A stretch of DNA of 64,000 bases from Parabacteroides sp. PF5-9 (GCF_029893105.1 NZ_JARXWG010000019.1:35375-99374); one strand, 5' to 3'. Positions 18,564 through 27,866 are shown, numbered from the stretch's first letter. Notes: generated by a model not told the origin, from the sequence alone. Numbers and translations are program-made.

Positions 18564-20339
18564 ATGAACAGACAGGTCCGTCGTCCGAATTTAGAGGCCC
18601 TGTACAGGGAAGTCGATCACTATATACCTGCAAAAGAAAACTATCGACCTCCCCGTATAGGAATCTCCGCTAACCGGAAAGACGGACTTTCTTGTATTGC
18701 CGAGACCTATATCCAATCCATATTAAAGGCTGGTGGAGTCCCACTATTGATACCGGTGATGACTGATCTACCGGCATTGACTGAAATTGTATCCCATATA
18801 GACGGTCTTTTGTTAAGTGGCGGTGGAGATATCAATCCGCTTTATTTATCTGATGAACCTATTCCTCAATTACAAGATGTTGATACATTTAGGGATGAGT
18901 ATGATCTAATACTTATTCGTCTGGCTTCCAACCGGCAAATCCCGATCATGGGAATATGTCGGGGACATCAGATGTTGAATGTTGCCTTTGGCGGAAGTAT
19001 TTATCAGGATATTCATTCACAGATAGATTATGAGTTGTTGAAGCATAGCCAGAGTCTGTCGCGCGAATACCCTTCCCATTCGGTTTTTCTGGAAAAGGGA
19101 GAGACAAAACTCCGTTCCATCTTGAAAGAAGAGACTGTCTTGGTGAATTCCTTTCATCATCAGGCCATTAAAGAAATTGCTCCGGGGTTTATCTCAACAG
19201 CAACGGCGCCGGACGGTATAAATGAAGGCATGGAACATCCTGAATTACCGATATTGAGTGTGCAATGGCATCCGGAGGCAATGACATCCAATGCAGACGA
19301 ATTGATGCTTGAATTATTTCGTTATCACGTACAACAAGCCGTATACTTCCATAAGGCCAAACAAATACATCATCGTATTTTAACCATCGATTCACATACC
19401 GACACGCCGATGATCTTTCCTGAAACGTTTAATTTAGGGGAGAAAGAAGGAGGAAAAGTAAATCTTCCGTTTATGGAGGAAGGTTTGATAGATGCTGTTT
19501 TTATGGTGGCTTATATCCCACAGGGAGAGAGAGATGAGAAAGGGTTGAATGATGCAACCGCCTATGCTATAGAACGCTTAAAGCAGGTCAAATATCAAGA
19601 GCAATTAAACCCTCAACGAATGGGAATAGCCTATACAACAGATGATCTTATTCGATTGAAGCAAAACAATCAGAAGGCTGTTGTCCTGGGAGTAGAGAAT
19701 GGGTATGCCATAGGGAAGGAGTTGAAGAATCTCCGATTATTTAAAGAGATGGGCGTTTCTTATATCACATTATGTCATAATGGAGATAATGATATTTGCG
19801 ACTCGGCTCGGGGAAATAACGAATGGGGAGGATTGAGCCCTTTGGGTAAAGAGGTGGTTAAAGAGATGAATCGTTTGGGAATAATGATCGACCTGTCTCA
19901 TGCTGCGGAATCGACTTTTTATGATGTCTTGGCGGAAAGCAAACAACCTGTTATCGCTTCACATTCATCTGTCCGTGCACTTTGTGATCATCCGCGGAAT
20001 TTATCTGATGACCAGCTGAAAGCATTAGCTGCGCATGGGGGTGTGGTTCAGATCTGTTTGTATAAAGGATTTATAAATAAAGAAGAAGATAAAGCCTCAT
20101 TAACCGATGTGATTGCGCATATAGAGTATGTGATCCGATTAGTCGGAGTCGATTCTGTCGGTATCGGATCCGATTTCGATGGCGATGGTGAAGTGCTCGG
20201 ATGTAGTGCGACGAATGAACTGATCAATATAACCGTTCGTTTACTGGAGAGCGGTTACAGCGAAGAAGATCTACGAAAAATCTGGGGCGGCAACATCATG
20301 CGTGTATGGCGACAGGTACAAGATGCAGCACAGAAATAA
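18564..20339 (+). CDS. Fusion of class I glutamine amidotransferase-like peptidase (C26) and membrane dipeptidase (M19)
   Basis: This 591-residue cytosolic protein has two catalytic parts. Residues about 20-255 form a gamma-glutamyl-GABA hydrolase-like (PuuD/C26) domain with nucleophile C132 in GICRGHQ and H236 in WHPE. Residues about 270-585 form a renal-dipeptidase-type (M19) zinc peptidase with IDSHTDTP, the catalytic Glu in GVENG, IDLSHAAEST, ASHSS and GIGSDFDG. One half would remove gamma-glutamyl groups and the other would split dipeptides, so it may recycle gamma-glutamyl peptides. It starts 11 bases after gyrB, with no signal peptide. Each assignment is firm; joint function is inferred. 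Confidence 0.9.
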   Translation: MNRQVRRPNLEALYREVDHYIPAKENYRPPRIGISANRKDGLSCIAETYIQSILKAGGVPLLIPVMTDLPALTEIVSHIDGLLLSGGGDINPLYLSDEPIPQLQDVDTFRDEYDLILIRLASNRQIPIMGICRGHQMLNVAFGGSIYQDIHSQIDYELLKHSQSLSREYPSHSVFLEKGETKLRSILKEETVLVNSFHHQAIKEIAPGFISTATAPDGINEGMEHPELPILSVQWHPEAMTSNADELMLELFRYHVQQAVYFHKAKQIHHRILTIDSHTDTPMIFPETFNLGEKEGGKVNLPFMEEGLIDAVFMVAYIPQGERDEKGLNDATAYAIERLKQVKYQEQLNPQRMGIAYTTDDLIRLKQNNQKAVVLGVENGYAIGKELKNLRLFKEMGVSYITLCHNGDNDICDSARGNNEWGGLSPLGKEVVKEMNRLGIMIDLSHAAESTFYDVLAESKQPVIASHSSVRALCDHPRNLSDDQLKALAAHGGVVQICLYKGFINKEEDKASLTDVIAHIEYVIRLVGVDSVGIGSDFDGDGEVLGCSATNELINITVRLLESGYSEEDLRKIWGGNIMRVWRQVQDAAQK

Positions 20340-20350
20340 TACATTATTCT

Positions 20351-20380
20351 TTTGTTTCTTTTTACTTCCCACTATCTTTG
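20351..20380 (+). promoter_or_regulatory. Promoter of the glutaminyl-cyclase-like gene
   Basis: TTTG at 20351-20354, 18 bases, then TATCTTTG at 20373-20380, 18 bases before the ATG at 20398. Confidence 0.75.
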
Positions 20381-20397
20381 CCGCATAAATAAAGAAT

Positions 20398-21399
20398 ATG
20401 ATGAATACATTGAAAACATTTTTTTTCCTCACAATATGTCTTTTATTCTCTTGTGGGAATAAACAGGTTTCAGAGGATCAGACTTCTGTACAATCTGTTC
20501 AACCGACAGTCGCTTCCATTGCACCTGTTTTTAATGCGGATAGCGCTTATACCTATGTGGCTAATCAGGTCGCTTTTGGTCCCCGTGTCCCAAATACTCA
20601 AGCACATAAAATGTGTGGCGACTATCTGGTGGCCGAACTGAAACGCTTTGGCGCCCAGATCTACGAACAAGAGACTACACTGGCCGCTTATGACGGAACT
20701 TTGTTGGATGCACGTAATATTATCGGGTCTTATCATCCGGAGAATAAGAAACGTGTATTACTGTTTGCCCATTGGGACAGCCGCCCCTATGCCGATGAAG
20801 ATCCTGATCCGGCCAATCATTATACGCCTATTGACGGAGCAGATGACGGAGCGAGTGGAGTAGGAGTATTACTGGAAATTGCACGTCAAATCAATCAAAC
20901 AGATCCGGGAATCGGCATTGATATCATCTTTTTTGATGCGGAGGATTATGGGCCTCATCGCTTGGCTACTCATCGTGGCAATGGCTTCTGGGCGTTAGGC
21001 TCACAGTTCTGGGCAAGGCGTCCGCATGTGGCTAACTATAAAGCCGAATATGGAATCCTACTGGATATGGTTGGTTCAAAAAATGCTACTTTTTATAAAG
21101 AAGGAGGTTCTATGTATCATGCTGCGCCAATTGTGGAGAAAATATGGAATGCGGCCCGTAATTTAGGGTATGGGAAATATTTTATTAATATACAGGAAGG
21201 ATCAATTATGGATGATCATGTAGCCGTCAATGAAATCCTTCACATACCAAGTGTCGATATTGTTAATTATGATCCGGAGAACCCGAACGGTTTTGGTGAC
21301 TACTGGCATACAGTGAATGATACAATGGAAAATATCGACCGTGAGACATTAAAAGCTGTTGGACAGACAGTTTTAGAAGTAATCTATACGAATAAATGA
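20398..21399 (+). CDS. M28-family lipoprotein, glutaminyl-peptide cyclotransferase-like
   Basis: This 333-residue lipoprotein has the lipobox LLFSC with lipidated C19. The mature domain has the M28/type II glutaminyl cyclase zinc fold: AHWDSRPYADEDPDP, the first metal Asp in GADDGASGVGVLLE, the Glu in FFDAEDYG and the late His in IMDDHVAVNE, with SVDIVNYD near the end. A single zinc site and the FWALGSQFWA segment favour cyclase over aminopeptidase. Type II cyclases of Porphyromonas and Tannerella convert N-terminal Gln of exported proteins to pyroglutamate. This fits the many signal peptides here that leave Gln at +1. It is followed 4 bases later by sufE. Confidence 0.82.
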   Translation: MMNTLKTFFFLTICLLFSCGNKQVSEDQTSVQSVQPTVASIAPVFNADSAYTYVANQVAFGPRVPNTQAHKMCGDYLVAELKRFGAQIYEQETTLAAYDGTLLDARNIIGSYHPENKKRVLLFAHWDSRPYADEDPDPANHYTPIDGADDGASGVGVLLEIARQINQTDPGIGIDIIFFDAEDYGPHRLATHRGNGFWALGSQFWARRPHVANYKAEYGILLDMVGSKNATFYKEGGSMYHAAPIVEKIWNAARNLGYGKYFINIQEGSIMDDHVAVNEILHIPSVDIVNYDPENPNGFGDYWHTVNDTMENIDRETLKAVGQTVLEVIYTNK

Positions 21400-21403
21400 A
21401 GAA

Positions 21404-21832
21404 ATGACTATTAACGAAATACAAGACCAGATTATCGAAGAATTTTCAGTCTTTGACGACTGGATGGATAAGTATGCCTTACTGATCGATTTGGGAAATT
21501 CTCTTGCTCCATTGGAAGACAAATATAAAACGGAGAGTAACCTGATCGAAGGTTGCCAGAGTCGCGTTTGGCTACATGCAACTTGTCAGGACGGTTTGAT
21601 TCATTTTCAGGGAGAGAGTGATGCTGTAATTGTAAAAGGCATTGTATCTCTTCTGATACAAGTCTTATCCGATCATACCCCACAAGAGATCTTAGATACG
21701 GATCTTTATTTTATTGATGCGATAGGTCTGAAAGAACATCTTTCGCCCACCCGTTCCAATGGGTTGGTATCCATGATCAAACAGATGCGGATGTATGCAT
21801 TGGCATTCAAAGCCAAGGAAAATAATCATTAG
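21404..21832 (+). CDS. sufE: SufE-family cysteine desulfurase sulfur acceptor
   Basis: This 142-residue protein matches SufE along its length: WMDKYALLIDLG near the start, active-site C51 in LIEGCQSRVWL, then VKGIVSLLIQVLSD and LSPTRSNGLVSM. C51 accepts persulfide sulfur from the SufS cysteine desulfurase for Fe-S cluster assembly. No sufBCDS genes are in the window, so it is a stand-alone copy. It is probably co-transcribed with the upstream lipoprotein gene (4-base gap). A terminator hairpin lies 18 bases after its stop. Confidence 0.92.
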   Translation: MTINEIQDQIIEEFSVFDDWMDKYALLIDLGNSLAPLEDKYKTESNLIEGCQSRVWLHATCQDGLIHFQGESDAVIVKGIVSLLIQVLSDHTPQEILDTDLYFIDAIGLKEHLSPTRSNGLVSMIKQMRMYALAFKAKENNH

Positions 21833-21850
21833 AGTCATTCGATAAAAGAG

Positions 21851-21890
21851 GAAACCCCGTAAAAAGCATATATACTTTTTACGGGGTTTC
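21851..21890. terminator. Bidirectional terminator between sufE and the barrel gene
   Basis: GAAACCCCGTAAAAAG pairs fully with CTTTTTACGGGGTTTC across an 8-base loop, with T-rich sequence after it on the + strand and AT-rich DNA on the other. It serves the convergent ends at 21832 and 21896. Confidence 0.8.
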
Positions 21891-21895
21891 TTCTT

Positions 21896-24748
21896 TTACA
21901 TTCTTCCCGGAGGAGGTCCGCCCGGACCACCCGGTTCACGTCCACCGCCCGGTCCACCGCGACGCATATCATTCATACTTGCTCCACCTTTAAATATACT
22001 GAATCGATAGATGAAGTGTACCATGAAATAGCTACTTAAAGTGTTGTACTGAACAAATGAACTGCCGGTAGAAGACACATTATAGGAATAATTGAGGCGT
22101 TGTTTAAGTATGTCGTATATCTTGAAACGCAATGTGGCCTGGTTCCCTTTCAGGAACGATTTAGAAGCCGAAGCATTCCAAAGCACAACATCATCCTGAT
22201 AACCTTCGTCATATCCCGAAGTACTTGTCCATGAAATGTCACTTTCAATCTTGAAGTCATAAGGCAGATAAACTGTCATATTACCTCCTACACCATAGTC
22301 AAAGACCTCCCTGTTGTTGGTCCCGTTGGTATTCCGGCTATTGTTATAACGTATATTGCCATTGATTCCTAAATCGAGATAACTTGAGCGAAAATCAATA
22401 CCGGCACGTTCCTGCAATACCAGGTTTTTATTCACATTCAGGCTGTCCAAAATCTCATCGTTAGCCTGTCGATATCCGGTAAGTGCCTTGCTGTTGCCGT
22501 ATGAAGCCATGGTCATGGTATTGATCGTGAATTTTTTGTTTTTCAATGGTGTATTCATAATCACACGAAGATTTCCGTTATAGTTGCCATTCATATTTTT
22601 ATAGGTGGTGGTTCTGTTACCGGTACCTCCTCCTTCATTAATACTATAACTGATAATATCATTGATGGTATAACTTCCGTTAGCCATAACGATAAATGCT
22701 AATTGCTTTTCAGGCTCGAAACTTTGATAACGGATCGACATATTGTTCACATATCGTGGTTTCAGATCAGGATTACCAACCACTATATTCGTCAACTGTG
22801 AATAATCGGGCACAGGCATTAACTGAGTCATCGAAGGTTGACTCACTCTACCGTTGTAATCAACTCGCAGGTTGCTTTGTTTACTGAAATTATATCTTAA
22901 CTGAGCCATTGGAGAGACATTGAAAACGCTCCGGCTCATTTTAAATAAAGTCGTATCTCCGATAAAATTTTCACTGCTGTTATACGACGGGTCAAAATTG
23001 ACACCCAATGTATAATTGAATTTCTCACGAATGGATTTGAAACTCAAACTAATCCGTTGATTAATGAAATTGTTCCGATAATTCTTGGATTGCAATGTGT
23101 CGATCTCAGTATAGTCGCCTGTTTCAATATTTTGATTATAGGCATTTTTCAATTGCTCTTGTTTGCGTTGATTGATGCTATAGGTCAACTGCATAAAATT
23201 ATTCCGACCCAACGGCTCTACCCATGAAAGATAACCTCTATAGTTAAATCCGGTGTTCTCATTTTTAACCCGTTGTTCCAGCAGGATATCATCGGTATTG
23301 GTATATTCCACATTGTTATATGTGTCTGAATTGGAATCCGTGTCACTAACTCCTCCTGAAAAGGAAGCACTTAAGATACGTCCGTCATCATTCAAACGAC
23401 GGCTGAATTCCAGTTGTCCGTTGATATCGAACCCATCACCCTTCGAGTGGTTCCTGGTCTCTTGTGTTTGGAGCAGAACACTGTCTCTATCCCAACCCAT
23501 GGAAGAACCGTTGGATATCCGATTAGTCTGACTATAGCTGAAGTTAGGCCGGAAGAGCAACGTTGTTTTATCGTCAGGTTTCCATTCCAAACGGAAATTG
23601 GCTCCGAAATTATCACTTTTATTGTTGCTATAGTTATCCCCTTCTTCAAAGGCGACTTCATCCCTGTTGTTTTCACTGTTGTAGTTGCTGATCGCTTCAT
23701 TATCTGAGTGCGAATAGCGGGCATTACCTCCGAATGTTAGTTTGGGGTTGATCGCTTTGCTGAAATTCAATCCTGCATTTCCGGAAGAAGTGATTCCGTT
23801 ACCGGCACCAAAGCCGCCACCGCCACCCATCATCATACGGCCGCCACCACCACCGCCGCCTCCCATACCGGAGAACATCGTAGAGGCCAGATCAGTAAAT
23901 CCCATATTATTCGTATTATTCAATCCACCCATAACGGAGATCTGATCGTTGTTGACAAAACGGTTGACCATCATATTTCCTTCGTACCGGTCTTTACTGC
24001 CATAACCTCCGTATGCGTTTCCAAACCATCCCGATTTCATCCCGGGTTTCACCGTTAAGTTGATAACCGTTTCCTCCTCTCCATCGTCAAAGCCGGTCAT
24101 ACGCGACATCTCGCTTAAGCGATCCAGTACCTGTACCTTATCGACCATATTGGACGGTAGATTCTTGGAAGCCACTTTCGGATCATCCGTAAAAAACTCT
24201 TTTCCGTCGACCAATACTTTTTTGATCTCTTTGCCATTGACCGTGATCTTTCCTTCACTATCGACTTCCACACCTGGCATTTTCTTTAACAGGTCTTCCA
24301 GCATGGAACCTTCTGTGACCTTAAACGATTCGGCATTATATTCGATCGTATCGTTGCGTACCACCATTTCGGGCGCTTTCCCGGTAACAATCGCAGCGCC
24401 TAACTGAATCGCTCCGTCCGTCAGTTCCATAGTGCCCACATTGACCGGATTGGTACGTCCCGAAATTTGCAACGGCTGGTATAAAGGTTCGTATCCGACA
24501 AATGAGATATGCAATAAATAATTGCCTGGTCGTATATTGTTCAACGCAAAATTACCATTTGCGCTACTGGCGACACCTCCAATAAAGGTACTATCATTCA
24601 CACTTAATAGGCGAACAGTTGCCTGTTCAATAGGTGTATTATTACCCGCCTCAACTACTTTACCCGTCACTCTTACATTTTGTTGCGCGGAAGCCGCAAA
24701 AGAGAAGAGCGTCAAAAACAACACAAAAAGGTATCTTCCAATTTTCAT
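21896..24748 (-). CDS. Large outer-membrane beta-barrel protein with carboxypeptidase-regulatory-like domain
   Basis: This 950-residue protein has a signal peptide ending AASA before QQNVRV. Residues about 24-110 are a CarboxypepD_reg-like domain (VTGKVVEAGNNTPIEQATVRL). A plug-like region (EGSMLEDLLKKMPGVEVDSEG, read as EDLLKKMPGVEV then DSEG) and a long barrel of the OMP_b-brl_3 type follow, with SGVSDTDSN and similar strands. Two odd parts are Gly-rich: a loop near residue 290-320 made almost only of Gly and Met, and a C-terminal tail rich in Gly, Pro and Arg after FKGGASM. It resembles TonB-dependent receptors without a SusD partner. Its substrate is unknown; a structural or polymer-export role is possible. 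Confidence 0.85.
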   Translation of the reverse strand: MKIGRYLFVLFLTLFSFAASAQQNVRVTGKVVEAGNNTPIEQATVRLLSVNDSTFIGGVASSANGNFALNNIRPGNYLLHISFVGYEPLYQPLQISGRTNPVNVGTMELTDGAIQLGAAIVTGKAPEMVVRNDTIEYNAESFKVTEGSMLEDLLKKMPGVEVDSEGKITVNGKEIKKVLVDGKEFFTDDPKVASKNLPSNMVDKVQVLDRLSEMSRMTGFDDGEEETVINLTVKPGMKSGWFGNAYGGYGSKDRYEGNMMVNRFVNNDQISVMGGLNNTNNMGFTDLASTMFSGMGGGGGGGGRMMMGGGGGFGAGNGITSSGNAGLNFSKAINPKLTFGGNARYSHSDNEAISNYNSENNRDEVAFEEGDNYSNNKSDNFGANFRLEWKPDDKTTLLFRPNFSYSQTNRISNGSSMGWDRDSVLLQTQETRNHSKGDGFDINGQLEFSRRLNDDGRILSASFSGGVSDTDSNSDTYNNVEYTNTDDILLEQRVKNENTGFNYRGYLSWVEPLGRNNFMQLTYSINQRKQEQLKNAYNQNIETGDYTEIDTLQSKNYRNNFINQRISLSFKSIREKFNYTLGVNFDPSYNSSENFIGDTTLFKMSRSVFNVSPMAQLRYNFSKQSNLRVDYNGRVSQPSMTQLMPVPDYSQLTNIVVGNPDLKPRYVNNMSIRYQSFEPEKQLAFIVMANGSYTINDIISYSINEGGGTGNRTTTYKNMNGNYNGNLRVIMNTPLKNKKFTINTMTMASYGNSKALTGYRQANDEILDSLNVNKNLVLQERAGIDFRSSYLDLGINGNIRYNNSRNTNGTNNREVFDYGVGGNMTVYLPYDFKIESDISWTSTSGYDEGYQDDVVLWNASASKSFLKGNQATLRFKIYDILKQRLNYSYNVSSTGSSFVQYNTLSSYFMVHFIYRFSIFKGGASMNDMRRGGPGGGREPGGPGGPPPGRM

Positions 24749-24882
24749 AATAAAAATGCTTTACTTGATTTAAGTACGAAAGGATAGACCGGAATTAACA
24801 GTTTAAGTTTAATGCCGGGTTAAATCATTTACATTTATTAACGAAACGGAGGATTTCTTTTGTTAACAATACTCGTCAAGTG

Positions 24883-26022
24883 TTATTCTGTTTTTTTATA
24901 CTTCGCCAGCATAATCACAGGATTGGACTCTTCGTTTAAGTTAGCGGCGATTTCTTTTAACTCACCGCTAAGAAAACCTTTTTCGTAGGCTTCAACCAGT
25001 TCATAAGCTTCCAATATAAAATAAAAGGAGTCTTGATTTACTGCTCTTACTGACAAATCTTCAGTTCTATGCATGAAGTCTCTATTGCTTACTGCATATT
25101 GGTATATCTTTTTTTCCTGCTTATCATAAACTAAATTCGTAGTCAATAATCCGGTATCGTTAACCGGGTCAGTCTCCTTTTTTATGGTTTGCATAAAATA
25201 ATAGCGATTGGTCAGAACACCCGGGAAAAGAAATATTTCAGGATGCATTGATTGCACTGATGGGGTTCTCACTATAAAGGGGTGCATAGTAGCATCAGAA
25301 AGATAACGATAGATGGTATCAGATGACGGTTCGGTTAATATCCAATTATTTTGAAAAGGTGAGATAAGGCAATTGAGAGGTCCGAATGCATCGATAACAT
25401 CTCCTTGCTCATTTTGTATCGTTAAGATAGTAGATAATTTCTTTTTAAAAGGAATTTCCACTTCATTCGTACTCCCATCCGTTTTGGATATAAGAAAAAA
25501 AGAATTTCTATGACTGATCTCATCATATTCCGGCCAAAATTCTTCCATGCATAAGATATGATCTTTATCAAAATTAAATGCATTGGTTATAAAAGGTCCT
25601 TCTTTATATCGGATTTTTCTTTTAAAATTACCATATAAGTCATATACAATAAATGAAAACCGAATACCATCGTTTATAAAGATTTCTTCTTTATCCTCGT
25701 CTAAAATGAAACCTCCCGACAGATAGACAAAATATTCTTCCCCGCCTTGTCCCATTCGGTTTATTTTTCTTAAACCTTTACCACTCCTGTCAAAGAAAAA
25801 AATAGCCCCATCTACCATCCGGTTTCTTACAATTATGAGTTCCTGGCCAATATCCATGACCACACCTTGGGTAATAAATTCCTCAGTAGTTTCCAAAGGG
25901 ATATATTCTACATCCATAATGTCTTGAAGAATCAGTTCCTTCTTAGGATACTTTGCCGTCACATCGACAGTAATAAATTCATCGTCTTGTGTATTCGATT
26001 GTGTACATGCTACCACCAACAA
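24883..26022 (-). CDS. 6-bladed beta-propeller lipoprotein, signal peptide broken by a frameshift
   Basis: The open frame covers about 379 residues and has the Bacteroidota 6-bladed beta-propeller pattern (VDVTAKYPKKELILQDI, VEYIPLETTEE, GKGLRKINRMGQGGEEY). In-frame upstream sequence meets TAG at 26023, and only TTG codons precede LVVACTQSN. An ATG at 26068 in another frame begins MKNPFTISATLLLLLV, which with a one-base change would join LVVAC to make a normal lipobox. So the gene originally ran 24883-26068 and its export signal is now out of frame. It may be a pseudogene, a phase variant, or a sequencing error. These proteins often occur in polysaccharide or peptide uptake loci. Confidence 0.75.
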   Translation of the reverse strand: MLVVACTQSNTQDDEFITVDVTAKYPKKELILQDIMDVEYIPLETTEEFITQGVVMDIGQELIIVRNRMVDGAIFFFDRSGKGLRKINRMGQGGEEYFVYLSGGFILDEDKEEIFINDGIRFSFIVYDLYGNFKRKIRYKEGPFITNAFNFDKDHILCMEEFWPEYDEISHRNSFFLISKTDGSTNEVEIPFKKKLSTILTIQNEQGDVIDAFGPLNCLISPFQNNWILTEPSSDTIYRYLSDATMHPFIVRTPSVQSMHPEIFLFPGVLTNRYYFMQTIKKETDPVNDTGLLTTNLVYDKQEKKIYQYAVSNRDFMHRTEDLSVRAVNQDSFYFILEAYELVEAYEKGFLSGELKEIAANLNEESNPVIMLAKYKKTE

Positions 26023-26068
26023 CTAATAGAAGTAGGAGCGTAGCTGAAATTGTAAATGGATTTTTCAT

Positions 26069-26328
26069 ATCCTATTTTAATAAGTAAATATTAGATGAAG
26101 CTTATCATTGATTAAGGGCGATCTACGATTTATCATAATCTCCCTATTTAACCCGTTACAAGGATAAGCATTTTTCTCTATTTTGTTGCGGATTATTAAA
26201 AAAAATGCGGCGAATCAACAATCGAAATTTCATTTAATATCTATATAAACCATGGTCTTATTACAGACTATCCCAATAAGATCCTTTGAGGATCAAAAAA
26301 ATCCCTCCTTTAAGAGTTCTGGTAAAAC
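26069..26328. other. Intergenic stretch, no gene seen
   Basis: AT-rich DNA between the beta-propeller gene (-) and the dispersed repeat copy A. A small palindrome, ATCCTTTGAGGAT (26281-26293), is visible. No promoter for the minus-strand gene was recognised. Confidence 0.45.
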
Positions 26329-26576
26329 GATTCCAAACAAAAACCGTCACCTTGCCGTCGGTTTATTTGAAATATAATGGACACTTTTTTGTTAGAGGTA
26401 CCTCTAAATGATTTTAGACGTACCTCTAAACGGATTTAGACGTACCTCTAAATTGTTTTAGACGTACCTCTAACAGAAAACAGAGGTAGGTGTAACAAAA
26501 AAACAGTCAGAATGATGTTTTTATATCCTTGAGATAATGTTATTATATCCTTAGGATGATAGAAAAAAGCAGATAG
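26329..26576. repeat. Dispersed repeat copy A with five 22-bp near-palindromic units
   Basis: Five units of exactly 22 bp start at 26391, 26413, 26435, 26457 and 26479. The consensus core is TTTAGACGTACCTCTAAA plus 4 variable bases; the first unit contains the perfect palindrome TTAGAGGTACCTCTAA. Flanks matching copy C in reverse orientation extend the element to about 248 bp: GATTCCAAACAAAAACCG at the left, CAGTCAGAAT and AGATAG at the right. It lies in the divergent gap between 26068 and 26730. Confidence 0.85.
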
Positions 26577-26626
26577 AGCGTCTCCCTACTTAATTATTTA
26601 GATCTGCATCAAAGCGTTTGGTCGCT

Positions 26627-26657
26627 TTTGAGACCCGGTATAAATTTTATATCTTTG
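26627..26657 (+). promoter_or_regulatory. Promoter of the phosphoesterase gene
   Basis: TTTG at 26627-26630, 19 bases, then TATCTTTG at 26650-26657: a textbook Bacteroides promoter, 73 bases before the ATG at 26730. Confidence 0.8.
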
Positions 26658-26729
26658 GAAAATATATATTTTTGCAGGAGATGAATGAGCCACACACTCC
26701 AAATCGAATTTACCTTTAAATAATATAAC

Positions 26730-27803
26730 ATGAAAAACTTACTACTCGCTATCTGTTGTCTATTGAGTACCGCTTTCACTACTGTTGCACAGCAACGGGC
26801 GGATCAACAACAACTGACAAACCCAGGATCGTTCTCTATGATTCTGCTGGGTGATCCGCAAGGATACATAAAGTATGATATCAATCAGCCGTTGTTTGAG
26901 CTCTGTACGGCCTGGATTGCGGATAATGTCGATCAACTTCATATCAAAGCGGTATTGTGTACCGGTGATCTCGTTGAGCAGAATGAGAATATTGTGCGCA
27001 ACCGCAAGATGGTCAATCAGACCGGCCGGGAGATGTGGAGTGCTGTCTCGCGTGCTTTCGAACGGTTAGACCACAAAGTGCCTTATATTATTTCTGCCGG
27101 TAATCATGATTATGGCTATCGCAGTGCGGAGAATAGCCGTACCCAGTTCCCTGAATATTTTCCTTTTGAGCGCAACAGAGCATGGCGGGATATCTGTGTC
27201 AGCGTATATCCCAACAGGAACGGTGCGGAGTCGTTGGAAAACTCGGCTTATGAGTTTGTCGAACCGCACTGGGGTAAGATTTTGGTGATCACTTCCGAGT
27301 TTGCTCCGCGCGACGAGGTGCTCGACTGGGCTAAGGAGTTGGCTGCCAAGGAAGAATATCGCGATCATAAGGTAATTTTTATGACGCACTCTTTCCTTCG
27401 TCAACGCACAGCCCAACGAACCGATAATGAAAAATACAGTATCGCGCCACACAATTGGGGGGAAGCGATCTGGCAGAAATTGATCGAGCCGTCGAGTAAT
27501 ATCTGTATGGTGATCTGTGGGCATACCGGAAATCCCGGAGATTTTGAAGACTCAGTGGCTTACCGGGTCGACAAGAATGTGGCCGGGAGAAATGTACATC
27601 AGATGATGTTCAACGTGCAGGTTCTTGGTGGTGGCTGGGAAGGCAATGGAGGCGACGGATGGTTGCGCATCCTGGAGTTTATGCCTGATGGCAAAACGAT
27701 CAAGGTCAAAACCTATTCTCCTTTGTTCGGGATCTCTCCTTCCACCAAACATCTGGCGCACCGGACGGGAGATTTTGACCAATTTGATATTGTCGTGGAG
27801 TAA
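26730..27803 (+). CDS. Secreted calcineurin-like metallophosphoesterase
   Basis: This 357-residue protein has a signal peptide ending TTVA before QQRAD. The dinuclear-metal motifs of the calcineurin-like fold are in order: D42 in LLGDPQGY, GDLVEQN, GNHDYGY, MTHSFL and CGHTGNPG. GDPQ replaces the more usual GDxH first motif, a variant seen in several Bacteroidota phosphoesterases. It probably acts in the periplasm on a phosphate ester, but the substrate is not evident. It precedes an exported metallo-beta-lactamase-fold protein by 63 bases, possibly in the same transcript, and the STM4015-4011 operon beyond it. Confidence 0.87.
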   Translation: MKNLLLAICCLLSTAFTTVAQQRADQQQLTNPGSFSMILLGDPQGYIKYDINQPLFELCTAWIADNVDQLHIKAVLCTGDLVEQNENIVRNRKMVNQTGREMWSAVSRAFERLDHKVPYIISAGNHDYGYRSAENSRTQFPEYFPFERNRAWRDICVSVYPNRNGAESLENSAYEFVEPHWGKILVITSEFAPRDEVLDWAKELAAKEEYRDHKVIFMTHSFLRQRTAQRTDNEKYSIAPHNWGEAIWQKLIEPSSNICMVICGHTGNPGDFEDSVAYRVDKNVAGRNVHQMMFNVQVLGGGWEGNGGDGWLRILEFMPDGKTIKVKTYSPLFGISPSTKHLAHRTGDFDQFDIVVE

Positions 27804-27866
27804 ATCGTAAATATAAATCCCGAGTGACCTGTAAACGTATTGGGCTACTCAAAAAAATAATGCTGT

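Noticed and set aside
21896..26022. SusC/SusD pair
   Set aside because: The barrel protein lacks a SusD neighbour, and the next gene is a beta-propeller lipoprotein, not SusD-like.
26391..26500. CRISPR array (same question for 43278-43387 and 56412-56521)
   Set aside because: Repeats are near-palindromic, with spacers of only 4 bases, and no cas genes lie nearby.
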